Below, piece after piece: positions 36,401 to 46,519 of a stretch of DNA of 64,000 nt. Within the stretch, counting starts at the first letter, position 1. Every line of letters begins with the position of its first letter. The stretch comes from Bedellia somnulentella (taxonomy: Eukaryota > Arthropoda > Insecta > Lepidoptera > Bedelliidae). The stretch is from positions 19,070,182 through 19,134,181 of the forward strand of contig OY755171.1 in NCBI GenBank assembly GCA_963576735.1, in the 5' to 3' direction. The translations under genes were made by a program, and so were the position numbers. Below the pieces are notes generated by a model. It was not told the DNA's origin. It worked only from the letters and a program-made list of their open reading frames with translations, and searched no databases.

Positions 36401-39400
36401 TCGAAACACTTTTAATTTATAATTCCAAGCTTTCAAACTGCGCACGAAAAAGAAATACTTTATTGCCTATCAAATCCAATGATTCAGACTTTGTTTAGAC
36501 TGAAATAACTTGCTATAAACAAGTATCGCTTTCGTGTGTCCTCAGTGGATTGGAAAAAAACAATGGTTTCAGTCACGTTACATGCTTAATGTGATTTAGA
36601 TTGTAGTAAATAAATGCTTATCTTTTTAGCCCTCGTAAATGATATTTATTGCATGTTTTATAAGGAGAAAGTCAACGAGTTGACCTTGACGAATTTTATT
36701 TGGAAAAAGATTAGCGATACCAACAACATCAAGCTGTATGATTAGTTGTATGAAGCTTGCAATGAAGTGACGAAGTGAGTTTTCTCCAGTACATTTATTG
36801 GACTTTTTACAACCTATGCCTGTGTCAATACCGATAGTCTTGTTGTGGGGTGTTTATAGAACTAATTTAAACATACATACATACATATACTCACGGCTGT
36901 AATTCCCTAGAAGGGGTAGCCAGAGTCAAGGAATTATAAATTCCTCAGCCACTTTTGGAATTTGCGTGGGGAAAAGATGGTGAAATAAAGGTTTTTGGTG
37001 ATGGGTCTCCAACCGCATCGCCCAAAAATCCCTTAAAAGCCCCAATACCGTTAGTTGTTTCTTACGATCACCCACGGGTAGAAATAGGGTTAATGTTATT
37101 CTAAGCCGACACTACACGGCAACTAATTTAAAGTTAATAGGAATAACTTGAAGCGGGCTGTTGAAGACTAATGGTCAATCTTAAAGCGTTTTAAATTTTT
37201 TTTCCGTACAAAAAAAAGTGTCGTTCGCTACGGCGGGCGGCATTTAGAAAGTGTCAAGTCTGTAAATTGAACAAACCAATGGTAGATATGTTTAAACTAT
37301 ACCTCCGGGTATACAGGAAAGAAATCGGAGTCGTTGATTGCCACGTCTAATATAGTTTTATCTGAAAAGAAGCACACGTTAAGAAATTACATACATACAT
37401 ACAAATACTCACGGCTGTAAATCCCTAGAAGGGGTAGCCAGAGTTAAGGAATTAGAAATTCCTCAGCCACTTTTGGAAATGATAGTGGGGAAAAGATGGT
37501 AAAAATAAAGGTTGTTGGTGATGGGTCTCCACTCCAACCGCATCGCCCAAAAATCCCTTAAAAGCCCCAATACCGTTAGTCGCCTCTTACGTACACCCAC
37601 CGGAAGAAATGGGGTAGTGCTATTCTAAGCCGACACTACACAGCAAGTTTAAGTTACGAACGTTAAGAAATTAATCAAATCAAAAGTGTTCAAAATCGTA
37701 CCAGTCGAGATAAGGATCTAGAGTTTTAAATGATTGATAGGCGATAAGCTCAGTAACCCAACGCAAATTATTCTTCATTGTAATTTTTTCCTTCTTTATA
37801 TAAATTTAAGTGTCTTTATTCCGAAGCTATTTCGGGTCATAGTACATAGATAAGTTTATTGGTTATTGCGAGGTGAAGCCAATCCAATTACGCTTCTTAG
37901 GCGGGGGTCCGAAGTTAGAAGAATAAAAGTGCATGTATGAGAAGAATAATGAATGTAAGGGAAGCAAGAGAGGTTTGTCAAGATCGACTAAGTGGCGATC
38001 GATAGTCTCTGCCTACCCCAATGGGAATAATGGGCGTGAGTAGGTATAAGTGATTAAGTAAGTAAGTACGCTTTTAAGTATAGTTCTGTGTAAAAGACAG
38101 AGAATAATCAAAGATTAATAAAATAACGAACACGTTCTACAAAAGTCGGTTTTAGAGGGTATCAATTTATAATTATTTATCTATTAACTATTATAAATAA
38201 ATATATAAAAATAAATATATACGTACATATTACACAGATAAAGTAGGCCCCAAACTGAGTAAGACTTGTATTATGGGATACCAACTCAACGATATATTTA
38301 ATATTATATATTATATTATAAGAAACAATCATTTATGCTCATTACATAAATGTTGCTCTCAGCGAGGATAGAACCCGCGACCTCCGGACTAGTCTAGACT
38401 AGCTAGTCACCTATCCACTCGACCACGGACGTCGTCAAAACAACAATTACATTAATTAATTCTGATGGCAGTTTTTAAGAATTTCTATTAAATAACATAA
38501 CTGAACATAAACGTTCACGCCGAATATCCCCGAAGGGGTTGGCAGAGGTACTAATACTTCGGAACATCACGTGACTTTGTCACCTGGTGTTCAGAGTACC
38601 CACGTTTTGCATGGACAGTGTACTCACGTGATAGAAGGCAGGCCTATCGCCGTTTTGTACGAATACACTGTCACATGACTAAGTACAACTCAGCCATGTG
38701 GGTTTCCTCACGATGTTTTCCCTCACCGTTAACAACCATGATAAATTAACCACACATATGTCTTTAGAAAAGACAAATTGGTGTAGGCCCGTCCCAGGAT
38801 TGGAACTCACGCCCTTCTGTTTTTCGGGCGGGTGTTCTTACCCACTGGACCATCATGTCACTGGTCACTGTCATTTCTATTAAATCTGTACAATAATATA
38901 CTGATCTAAAAAAAGTACCTAAACAAAAGCGACATAATCTGAAAGAATCAACCCAACCGAAAGACAACTCGTACAAAATTGAAAGGACATAAATTAAATC
39001 AGTTTTCCCCAAACATGCAACTGTGGCAGAGAGCGGTTACATAAAAGCCCTTCACGACTGACGTGTTTCATACAACTTTGCAAGATGTTTCAAGGACATA
39101 TCAAAATAAATATCCAATCACATGTATGGGGTGAATTTTATTGTCACACATTCGGTTTTCGTCACGATATGTTTGGCACACGAAACCGAATGTGTGCCCA
39201 GAACCTTGGTTGATATTGACTGCATTATGCTATGCGTTTTCTTTCAGTTTGTCATTGGAAGGACATAAGTGAAGAAGAGCTATTTTATACAAAAAGCTAT
39301 CATTCGATGCAAGCATTGAAAATTTGTTTTGACATTGTGCAATTCTCGGTATAAAGCAGAAAATACTGATCATTTAACTAATTGAGCCAAATAATAGTGT

Positions 39401-42400
39401 ATGAAAATAATTCATTTATTTGTGCGCTACATAAAAAAAAAAAAAATTATTCATTAATCACTATTAATTGATTGCTGTGTAGTATGAGATTTGAATTGTA
39501 TTGAACCATTGCTACCTATGGGTGTCGTATAAGGACGAGGTGACTTAGAATTTTAAAGGTGTTAAAGCTATTCTTAGGCGATGGGGTAGGACCACCGGCA
39601 AGATCAACAACTATCGTTTATCGATATGCTTTAGTCAAAGGTCGCTATCTGCAGTACTGTCCGCGGAATAATTAATTTATCCAGGATTCGATCAAAGTCA
39701 TCAGGCTAATCCCCCATAAGAGATGGTGCTCCTTATTTTGGTGGAGATGGTCCATCTTATAATTAATCAGGCTCCGAGGTTATGTTTCATGGAGTATTAT
39801 AATAAAGAAAACTTCACTTTTGGACTTTAATAGTCATTAGAAGTTTTTGTGTTAAAAGTTTAAATTTGAAACAGCAAAATATCACCGTAGCCAATCTGAT
39901 AACAGTAAAACTGAGTTTACGACTGCAGTCTAGTTATAAGATTCTCGTGAGGCAATTTGTCAAACTAGGTTTGTTTCTTTATTGCCGTGATATAACACAC
40001 TAAATTGTGTCATAATCATAACCATCACGGAAATAGCTATAGCTTTTTTAATTTGAATGGGACATAGTTTTAACAGACTGCACATTGTACTTATTTTGAT
40101 TAACTCAGCTTAGATTGTCGAAACTGATCCGAGTAAATAGTCAATCGGTGGCTCTCTAACCGACTTTATCTTTTTAATATCAATATACAAAATACAATTA
40201 AGTAATGTAAAACGGCGGATTATACAATCCGACTGCAACACATATTCAATACTTAAACAGATAATGTAAGCTATAAATGCCTAAATATGGTAAACTGCCC
40301 CAGTAGGTCATGTAAAAAAACGTTTTATGGATAAAGTCAGTTTAAGTTTTATTATCAAAATATCTGTACCGCATATCTGCTTGCATTCCAAATTCTAAGA
40401 CGAATAATTTTAATAGATAAGTGATAATTTTAAAATGAATTTATTTATCATAAAATCCTAAAACTGTTGGTGAAAAATAAAATAAACCTTACGTTTTGTT
40501 CTATGAACATAATTATTTTTAGTAAAGGTTTGTAAAACTATCGTTTTTTAGTGTATATCATTTTATGAGACTTTCGGCTTAGTGAGTTTTGAGGTCAAAG
40601 AAGTGGTAAAGTTTTGATAGCTGTAATGGGTTCCCAGGTGTTACAGTATAAATTAAGATACAAGATAGTGAGCTGTGCGTGTTGTTCACAGCAACTCTAT
40701 TCGTTGCGTGTTCAACGCCATTTTAGTCCTATTAATAAAGTTTTCGATACGAATAGTGTCATATACTTTTCCATAGTAAGAAGTATTGTTCAAAATGTTA
40801 AATTAGTGTAGATAAGTTTCTGAAATACTATCTTTTATCTCAGAGAATTTAATACTATACTTAAGTTTAGTGTGCGAGACACTATTTTTTATATGCATCT
40901 ATATTTTTACTGAGTTAGGTTGTATTTTTATGACGTTTGTTCCTATATTCTTACGGTTTGTTCTATTTCCAAACATACTTATATTAATATTGCAAGTTAT
41001 TCTGTATTATTGTTGCAAGTACACTTTCAGATAGAGCGATTTTATTTCTCATTTCATTACATAACTGATAGCAGACTTACAAAAGACATAATCTGGGGGC
41101 ACGGCAGTGCCCCTGCCAAGTCTCGAGCAAAACGGGCACGGCCGTACCATCTTTTCTCGAAGCGGTTCGCGGCTGTTTCGCCCCCCCTATATCTTCGACG
41201 TGGACAAAAATAGGAGTTTAGGTTTTCGGTGAATAATAGTAGGCATTAGAACAAGCTTAAGTTCGAAATTACACGCCAAATGAATTAATAGTTTAGGAGT
41301 TACGGTCGATCAAAGTTACACCATTTTGTCACTCACTGACTCACTGACAGATCATCAAAAATCTAAGGTACTTCTAGCAGACTTAGAAACTTCAAATTTT
41401 GCACCAAGATAGTTCATTAGCCACATATAAAGGAAAAATTATAAAAACATTAAAAAATTATATGCCATAGAAAACAATTTTATATTTGCGGTTTGGCAAG
41501 AACATTATGTATGGATTTTGACTGCATTGTTAACTTTGTTCGTTGTTCAAGTACCTATTCAATTGGATGAATACATACATAGAATAGAAAAGAATAATAT
41601 AAATGTAATACATAGACTATCATTAATACAAATTAATACATAAAGTTCATTAAATTAATAAAGCTAAAACTCCATTGTATTGCGATAAATATTGTATGAG
41701 CGCTCGATAGATGGCGTTGTACCTGTCTGAATCGCTCTATGGTTTCGTTACAAAGCGCAGTGTAAGTAGTACTTCAAAATAATTCGATAATATTCATTTG
41801 ATACATCTGTCAATGAAAACCCATTTCGAAACTAAAAAATATTGTAGTGATAATTGAAATTCGGAGAACTTTACGTGTTATTTAGTTTAGTTTAGTTATA
41901 GTTTGTAAGTTAGTAGATATATATTTATTTAGTTAGTTATTTGTTAGTTAGTTTAGTTCTATTTAGTTTGCATATATATATAAGTTTAAGCCCTATTGTT
42001 ATAGAAGTAATTGTAAATATAGTGTAATGGAACGTGAAATATTGTACATAAATGGCGACCTTTGTCCCCACAGAGTCATCTCTATTCCTGGAGATGGGTC
42101 GTGTTTATTTCATTCGTTGTCATACAGCATGTATGGGAGTTTTCAGTCGTCAAACGATAAGGGAATTTTAGTAGTATCAAAGCTCAGGAGACAGCAATAG
42201 CTGAATATAATACTCCGAAGTATATATCGCCCAGACTTGTCTACCTTAGAAGTAACGAAGCCTCAGAGAAGAAACAAAAGAGATAGAGACAGAGAATGGG
42301 TTCTAAGCAAAGCAGTAGCTGACGTCCAAGAAATTGTGAGGTCACCTAAAAGTAAAAGAAAGAAATACACTTACAAAAAATAAATGAGATCCCACCGAAA

Positions 42401-45400
42401 ACATTAAATGTAAAAAAATGCCAAGTCTCTCGATGCAGTCTTTCCATCGTAAAAAGTTTTGAGATCTCATAGAAGCCAAGTCCTATTCAAAATATTTCGT
42501 AGTTATAAATCAACATTTAGTAATTGTATCAATAGTTTTCTTTATATTATAATTATAGTGACTTGGCAATGAGCACAAATTAAAAGCTGCTTGCTGCCTG
42601 GAATTATGTGCAAATGTTACTGACGAGACCAGTGATCAGATTATTTGTTATGTGTGAATCATGATGGTCACTACCGACTACATTCTCCAATACAATAATT
42701 AAGAATACCTTACGGGCCATCGCTTTATGAAAGTAAATGAATCGAGAGTGCACTAAGACTGACTGCCGTTGCCGAAATTCGGTTGGGACGACACGGATAA
42801 ACCAACAGAAAATTAATTTTGTGATATTAATGTTTACGCATGCGGTGTGTGTAACTTTAAACTCCTCCAAATATGCCGTTTTATTTGTTTCTTCTTGTGC
42901 TCATTGCCAAGTCACTATAATTATAATATAAAGAAAACTATTGATACAATTACTAAATGTTGATTTATAACTACGAAATATTTTGAATAGGACTTGGCTT
43001 CTATGAGATCTCAAAACTTTTTACGATGGAAAGACTGCATCGAGAGACTTGGCATTTTTTTACATTTAATGTTTTTGGTGGGATTTAAATATATATTGAA
43101 ATATGTCGTACAATTTAGAAAAGCCTTAATATACAGTGTGTCCAGTAAATAAACGTCCAACTGTTAACCACCAATAGAGGACCCTGTGAAGTGCCCGGAA
43201 ATACATTTTTTTTTATTTTAGAAATAAGCCAGGTTTAAGTTGTTTTTTATTTTTTTAAATTCCTTTGGGCTATTTTGTTATGGTAAGAGGGCAAAAATAG
43301 GGATATCGGCATATTTTTTTTTTTAATTAGACTTCTAATGAAGCAAAGAACAGCTTGGTTAGCAAAAATTGAGGATTAGAGGAGAATTGGTTAGCAAGAG
43401 GAGGACCACTTAAACCAGGCTTATTTCTAAACCAGGTTTAATATAGTAAAAATATTGCATTTCCGGGCACTTCACAGGGTCCTCTATTGGTGGTTAACGG
43501 TTGGACGTTTATTTACTGGACACCCTGTATGTATGTTTTTGTAATTTCATACAAAATTATACTCTCGCTATTAGTTCCCATTGGGGTAGGCAGAGACTAA
43601 TTAATAACTTGATGATACTTACATCGAAATACATCGTAGACGATGGAGTAGATGCATCGCATTTCTGGCTCATCAACGAATTTTACCTTCATGGGAGGTT
43701 TGCATAGAAGGCATGCTGCTTTTAGTACCTTTTGTAGGAAGAAAATAACAATAAGTGAAAAGATACATACATACATATACTCACGGCTATAAATCCATAA
43801 AAGGGTAGCCAGAACTAAGGAATTAAAAATTCCTCAGCCACTTTTGGAAAGTTTAGTGGGGAAATGATGGTAAAGTAAAGGTTGTTGGTGATGGGTCTCC
43901 AACCGCATTGCCCAAAAATCCCTTAAAAGCCCCAATACCGTTAGTCGCCTCTTACGTACATCTACCGGAAGAAATTGGGTAGTGCTATTCTAAGCCGACA
44001 CTACACGGCAAGATATCATCTACAAAGTTTACATGTATATTACTAAAAGTAATAAATCCTATAAATGGGTAGCCAGAGCTTCAGAATGAGAAATTTCTCG
44101 GCTATAGCTGGAAGTTGAGTGGGAATAGATAGTAAGATAAAGGTTGTTGTTGATGGGCCTCCAAACACATCGCCCAATTATCCTTTCAAAAGCTCCAATA
44201 CTTCGCCTCTTACATGAATTGCAGTGTCTAGTCTAGTCTTAGTGCTATTCTAAGACAAATTTGCGACTAATGAAGGCTTAGTAAATATTTCTGTTTCATA
44301 AATATATAAACAATTGTTTGAACATACACAATTTTCTTTTTGGTATCCAGTGAATATCAGTTGAAACTTCTTTTACATTTATTTGAGAAGGAATATTTTT
44401 TAGTTATCTAATCTAATTGTACATACATATACTCACGGCTATAAATCCCAAAGCTACCCCTACCCAGAGCTTCAGAGCTAGAAACTCCTCAGCCACATTT
44501 GGAAGTTGATAGGAGACAAGATGGTAGAAATAAACTATCGTTGGTGATGGGTATCCAACCGCATCGCCTAAAAACTACGTAGAAAGCCCCATACCGTTAG
44601 TCGCCACTTACGACACCCGGCAAATTGCATTTAAAATTCATCATCATAAATTTAAATAGAATTGCAGCATACCTTCTCAATATCCCAGACGGGTGAGGGG
44701 CTGGATTTGACGCAAACCGGCGGAGCTGAGTTCACGTTGTTCAGTATCTCCGGCCGCCATGGTATCCAGGAATCTGGCTGTTGGTCAGCATCTTTCCCCT
44801 TCTCATCCCTATAATTAAATTTTTACATACATACATATACTCACGCCGTTAATTTCCATTGGGGTAGGCAGAGTCTATCGATCGCCACTTTGTACGATCC
44901 TGACAAACCTCTCTTGCTTCGTCTACATCCATCAATCTTTTCATACATGCTCTTTTATTCTTCATACTTCGGACGCCTGCCTTTTTGGTTTTGCTCAAAA
45001 AGGCAGGCGTCCGAATTTAATTTTTGTGTTAGGCGATTGCTGTTTAATAGTGTCGGCTTAGAATAGCACTACCCCATTTCCTCTCGTGGTTGTTCCTAAG
45101 ATGCGACTAAGAGTATTGGGCCTTTTAAAGTTCTTGAGCTAGTGAGATTTATTGCTGTTCTATGGCTATAGTTACATGTTGCACGCAGGCAGAACTCTGA
45201 ATTGGAGCTCGGTTTCTGGTTAACTTAGTGTTCGTAGAAGCTTTTCACTCAGCCGATGATAAGACTTGGGGTAGTGACTTGTAAGGTGGCAAATAGGTAA
45301 TTGTAGAATTTTTTGGGTAGGATGACTGTGAGGATATATAAGTATGCGAGGATAGATATATAGTATAGGGTTTGAAACGGCACCAGAACAATTATATTGT

Positions 45401-45937
45401 TATAGACCGTGGGTGTATACGATCCAAATTATTTTCTCCTACTTTCCCTTTGGTAAAAAACCATTTCGGTAGAACACAGAAATGCATAGGTGAAAAATTA
45501 TTCACGGCAGTGTATAGTTGGATTATAATTAAAAGTTTTATATCTTTCAGCGTTCTAGGATAAAGCAATGAATGTAATTAAAGTATTTGTAGGGTTGTAG
45601 ATATCCGTTACGCGAAAATTATGAAGAAATTGGAATGTGAACATTTGAGTGCTTTTTCTGTAATAAAATAAAGGTCTTCTTTATTTCTTTCCTAAAACTT
45701 TGTGACGCGACTCAAACACTAGAAACCAGAACAACCTTCATTTACTCCTCTTATAAGGGTTTCCCTTCATATGTCTAATAAAATATTGCGGGAAATTTAG
45801 GAACTACCAATACAGTTATTTCACTTAATGTCACATTCGCTAAATTTACCAAAGAAATAATAATATTAATAATAAATATAACTTCTATTTGTCAACCTTG
45901 GGTTATTAACTTACATATTAGTAATTGTTTGGTTCAT
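22729..45937 (-). CDS. Nsun7: NSUN7-like NOL1/NOP2/Sun family protein, 17 exons, probable pseudoenzyme
   Basis: NSUN proteins are SAM-dependent RNA m5C methyltransferases. Exons in transcript order: 45937-45915, 44808-44673, 43728-43623, 37361-37303, 36036-35825, 35148-35050, 34789-34685, 33795-33720, 33376-33156, 32359-32131, 31945-31844, 31547-31419, 31091-30837, 28560-28447, 28111-27959, 24442-24270, 22900-22729. All borders are GT-AG, phases agree throughout, and the sum is 2364 nt (787 residues; vertebrate NSUN7 is about 720). NSUN7-like stretches include RTRAREEGEK-type helices, SRIRIKNKAFS, KETITGWVNTFKA, EYRFDRVCPR, ATPPNSYSGVSDPIDLV and DGCYLALIKRK. The family's two catalytic cysteine motifs (PCS-type and TCS-type) read PPNSYS and ETHS here, so methyl transfer is doubtful. 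The first 23-nt coding exon and the last two exons rest mainly on phase and splice sites. Confidence 0.85.
23070..24144. mobile_element. Harbinger-type element, 1.07 kb, with Myb/SANT-like fragment
   Basis: Inverted ends GGGCCAGTTTCACCACT with TTA duplicated at 23067-23069 and 24145-24147. Inside, 23760-23830 (+) reads VNFTQEETDLLVSLAEAK, resembling the first helices of the Myb/SANT-like domain in Harbinger accessory proteins. No transposase is left. A family D tRNA-like element (about 23305-23500) is nested in it. Confidence 0.8.
23389..23461 (-). other. tRNA-like cloverleaf (family D)
   Basis: Same block as at 4217, with GGGTTCGAACCCCGCC T arm; nested in the Harbinger-type element. Confidence 0.55.
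25040..25265 (-). mobile_element. LINE C-terminal fragment (jockey/CR1 type)
   Basis: Minus strand reads LRSEHNLLLSIPSHS, SSFTVQAFQLWNALPVEIRQ, the C-terminal region of jockey/CR1-type reverse transcriptase ORFs. The open frame continues beyond both sides without similarity. Confidence 0.7.
25453..25843. mobile_element. Palindromic family D element with two head-to-head tRNA-like blocks
   Basis: Blocks at 25535-25607 (-) and 25726-25798 (+) are near-perfect inverted copies. The palindrome extends to ATTACTCATAAATAAAAG at both ends. Direct repeat ACAAATATAATA at 25441-25452 and 25844-25855 marks the insertion. Confidence 0.85.
26085..26170. repeat. TATACACA-type microsatellite
   Basis: Imperfect run of TATATACACA units. 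Confidence 0.8.
26237..27121 (-). mobile_element. Chimeric LINE 3' ORF: two RT C-termini fused in frame
   Basis: The N-terminal half (27121 to about 26770) reads LLDYADTCYLDITEEQLNKL and HVAAYRTQLKWLPIRLRRN up to FNPATPFIYN. The second half restarts at an earlier RT point: HLCESLVLSRLNYCDVVYGS, then LHKKLQWSKSDYQ, FRFAASKCWNDIPPPIR. Both are homologous jockey/CR1-type C-terminal regions from two different LINEs, joined without a frame break. Confidence 0.8.
27180..27345 (+). repeat. LINE 3' UTR with TATTC tail
   Basis: GCGATAAGACCGCCGATTGTACC to CAATAAAGAGTTATTCTATTC. The same end occurs on the minus strand at 35262-35395. Confidence 0.75.
27436..27790 (-). mobile_element. RT fragment with mutated active site
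   Basis: Reads PQGVVLSPLLF-like at about 27735, then YAHDIQIY where the RT catalytic motif YADD is expected, then LELILKWSEAYGLKVNPNK. A short direct duplication (AAGGTGGTAGG) at 27610-27665 repeats part of the frame. Confidence 0.7.
28597..28702 (+). repeat. LINE C 3' end fragment
   Basis: AACGAAGCCAGAGAGGTTCG, GTGGCGATTGATAGTCTC, CAATGGGAACTAACGGCGTG and TATG tail. Confidence 0.75.
28823..29072 (-). repeat. SINE B copy
   Basis: Full copy ending CACTACACAG, directly before the THAP-bearing element. Confidence 0.85.
29101..30668 (-). mobile_element. DNA transposon remnant with THAP-like domain
   Basis: 25-bp inverted ends (TTTGACTATGAACACTATAG) with direct repeat GATTGATACC at 29091-29100 and 30669-30678. 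Minus strand near 29950-29840 reads FPKDPNLREKWIAATGRCNW, a THAP zinc-finger core. 29819-29583 ends HLVLLIKAIALKYLEVRIHH, a C-terminal pattern of THAP transposon proteins. The middle is deleted and frames are broken. Confidence 0.75.
30672..30728. repeat. Hairpin next to the THAP element
   Basis: TTGATACCCTTTTCTTTGTT pairs with AACAAAGAAAAGGGTATCAA around a 16-base loop. Confidence 0.7.
31160..31408 (-). mobile_element. SINE B inserted at an NSUN7 splice donor
   Basis: Target duplication TATTACTTACA at 31149-31159 and 31409-31419. Read on the minus strand it contains GTAAGTAAT, the donor of the exon that ends at 31419. This copy is in the sense orientation of NSUN7. Confidence 0.9.
31419..31547 (-). 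CDS. Nsun7: NSUN7-like exon covering the degenerate catalytic TCS motif; donor inside a SINE target duplication
   Basis: It reads IQLILYETHSILEAENKAQV. This aligns with the motif VI region of NSUN7 (vertebrate form: YCTCS followed by an acidic ENEA-type run); Thr-Cys is replaced by Glu-Thr-His. The donor GTAAGTAAT lies inside the 11-bp target duplication (31409-31419) of a SINE B copy, which is repeated at 31149-31159. Confidence 0.85.
32131..32359 (-). CDS. Nsun7: NSUN7-like exon covering the degenerate motif IV region
   Basis: It encodes DSYLTDLRNLGVEASSS, then VVAVLATPPNSYSGVSDPID. In active NSUN enzymes the equivalent loop holds a Pro-Cys pair (motif IV). Here no Cys is present in PPNSYSG, so the residue that releases the product is absent. 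Confidence 0.85.
32520..32980 (+). mobile_element. RTE-type LINE 3' end
   Basis: Reads LPVMTYDTETWPLTMGLIRR, MLGVSLRDRIRNEEIRRRTG, KWQWARHIARRADGRWG and VGRPPTRWTDDLVKVAGSLW, the C-terminus of RTE/BovB-type proteins. It ends in GGCTGAAGATGATGATGATG, the usual RTE 3' repeat. Confidence 0.88.
34195..34446 (-). repeat. SINE B copy in NSUN7 intron
   Basis: Full copy; TACATACA tail left, GCCGACACTACACAGC right. Confidence 0.88.
34455..34660 (+). repeat. SINE B, degenerate inverted neighbour
   Basis: Lies head-to-head with the previous copy, giving an imperfect palindrome 25 bases from the NSUN7 donor at 34685. Confidence 0.7.
35262..35395 (-). repeat. LINE 3' UTR with TATTC tail, minus copy
   Basis: Reverse of the end at 27200-27345 (AGAATAGAATAGAATAACTC). 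Confidence 0.8.
35500..35712 (+). repeat. SINE B copy, degenerate
   Basis: ACCTACGGGTGTTGTAAGAGG to GTGAGTATATGTATGTATG. Confidence 0.75.
35825..36036 (-). CDS. Nsun7: NSUN7-like exon with N-terminal helical domain
   Basis: It reads HLNHRHLVWLFVMELARRKW, then LLQKMGFPFEDIEKAVW and ISRIRIKNKAF. It resembles a UBA at first sight, but continuation across the splice into LSALLPPHLREE and VNKETITGWVNT matches the NSUN7 N-terminal region. Acceptor TTTTTTCAG, donor GTAAAT. Confidence 0.85.
36873..37122 (-). repeat. SINE B copy
   Basis: Flanked by ACTAATTTAA before the tail and AACTAATTTAA after the head: a target duplication. Confidence 0.88.
37388..37645 (-). repeat. SINE B copy close to NSUN7 exon 37361
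   Basis: Starts about 25 bases beyond the acceptor. GTTAAGAAATTA occurs on both sides (target duplication). Carries a 5-base internal repeat (CTCCACTCCAACC). Confidence 0.88.
37940..38062 (+). repeat. LINE C 3' end fragment
   Basis: GCAAGAGAGGTTTGTCAAG, GTGGCGATCGATAGTCTCTG, CCCAATGGGAATAATGGGCG. Confidence 0.7.
38155..38437 (-). mobile_element. Third tRNA-derived SINE (family E)
   Basis: Minus strand starts GTCCGTGGTCGAGTGGATAG and has GTCGCGGGTTCTATCC, a tRNA-like A and B box pair. The body GTTGAGTTGGTATCCCATAA and AT-rich tail follow. Confidence 0.7.
38495..38872 (-). mobile_element. SINE A copy
   Basis: Target duplication ATTTCTATTAAAT at 38481-38493 and 38873-38885. The head variant (ATGGTCCAGTGGG, CAATCCTGGGACGGG) matches the copy at 908, not the majority type. 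Confidence 0.9.
38890..41085. other. NSUN7 intron, little recognisable
   Basis: A short hairpin at 39147-39199 (CACACATTCGGTTT / AAACCGAATGTGTG) and a decayed SINE B piece at 39520-39600. No convincing exon on either strand. Confidence 0.5.
41088..42200 (+). mobile_element. Helitron-like remnant with truncated OTU protease ORF
   Basis: Starts with a GC hairpin GGGGCACGGCAGTGCCCC. ORF 42027-42200 (57 codons) reads MEREILYINGDLCPHRV and IPGDGSCLFHSLSYSMYG. GDGSCLFH is the catalytic Asp/Cys block of OTU cysteine proteases, which occur in Helitron proteins. It stops soon after, so the His-containing half is missing. Assignment to Helitron is an inference from the OTU and flanking repeat style. 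Confidence 0.55.
42389..43084. repeat. 190-bp inverted repeat with 316-bp spacer
   Basis: Arms 42389-42578 and 42895-43084 are nearly identical reverse complements (CTCGATGCAGTCTTTCC in one arm). The spacer contains a minus ORF of 88 codons with no recognised family. Probably a fold-back made from Helitron-related sequence. Confidence 0.85.
43134..43527. mobile_element. Tc1/mariner-type MITE, 394 bp
   Basis: Long inverted ends CAGTGTGTCCAGTAAATAAA / CAGGGTGTCCAGTAAATAAA, flanked by TA at 43132-43133 and 43528-43529. About 70 bp of each arm pair closely. Confidence 0.85.
43545..43605 (-). repeat. LINE C 3' end, short piece
   Basis: TAGTTCCCATTGGGGTAGGCAG; ends within 20 bases of the NSUN7 donor at 43623. 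Confidence 0.6.
43766..44010 (-). repeat. SINE B copy near NSUN7 exon 43728
   Basis: Full copy about 40 bases upstream of the acceptor (minus strand); AAGATA flanks both ends. Confidence 0.85.
44046..44260 (-). repeat. SINE B copy, old
   Basis: Body recognisable with many substitutions. Confidence 0.65.
44420..44630 (-). repeat. SINE B copy near NSUN7 exon 44673
   Basis: Tail ACATACATATACTCACGG, head region shortened; ends about 40 bases from the donor. Confidence 0.75.
44826..45010 (-). repeat. LINE C 3' end
   Basis: CCGTTAATTTCCATTGGGGT to CATACTTCGGACGCC, then an inverted 15-base echo (AAAAAGGCAGGCGTCCG). Begins about 17 bases from the NSUN7 acceptor at 44808. Confidence 0.7.
45140..45900. 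other. NSUN7 first intron, no feature seen
   Basis: A partial SINE B piece lies at 45049-45140; the rest has no recognised repeat or exon. Confidence 0.4.
45915..45937 (-). CDS. Nsun7: NSUN7-like first coding exon (start codon)
   Basis: ATG at 45937 opens MNQTITN and ends in phase 2 at a GTAAGT donor. The next exon (44808) enters one base short of a codon, so the join is in frame and continues MDEKGKDADQQPDSW. No other nearby ATG with a fitting donor was found. Confidence 0.55.
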
Positions 45938-46317
45938 GGATGGGTCTTTATTGATGGAAAGTCTCCGGCTAAGGCTTAATGTTACAACATACTTGTTCAA
46001 GAATTCGCCATAATTTCAAGGAATCATATCCTTTTATATTTTTTAACACTTTACACACCCGTAATGAAATTACATAAAATAACAGTAACAAACACTTTTA
46101 CGTTTAATTTAACACAAATAATAGAAAAAACAAATCAGTTTTTTTATGTTTTCGCTTTTACATCGCAAATTAATGTCAACTGATGACAACAGTGTAGTCT
46201 CTGGCTGGCCTTTTGGTTTGTTGTTTTACAATTTTCATTAAAAAGTTTGTATGGGCAAGTGTTTTGGTTACGTACCCACCTATAGAAATATAGTTAGGTA
46301 TTCTTTTTAAAAGCTGA

Positions 46318-46510
46318 ATGTCGGCTTAGAATAGGAGTAATCCATTTCTTGTTATTGCGGCTTTTAACAGAATATTGGTCGAAGCGGTTGGAGACCCATT
46401 ACTAAAGATCTTAATTTTACCATCTTACCCCCCCCCCACTCACTTCCAAAAGTAGATTAAGAATTTTGGATTCTGAAGCTCTGCATACTCATTTTTGGGG
46501 TATGTATGTT
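46318..46510 (+). repeat. SINE B copy, degenerate, upstream of NSUN7
   Basis: TGTCGGCTTAGAATAGGAG to GGGTATGTATG, much diverged. Confidence 0.6.
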
Positions 46511-46519
46511 TCTTCTCAA

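Noticed and set aside
42604..42870. 88-codon ORF in the spacer of the large inverted repeat
   Set aside because: No recognisable motif and no support from splice sites or neighbours.
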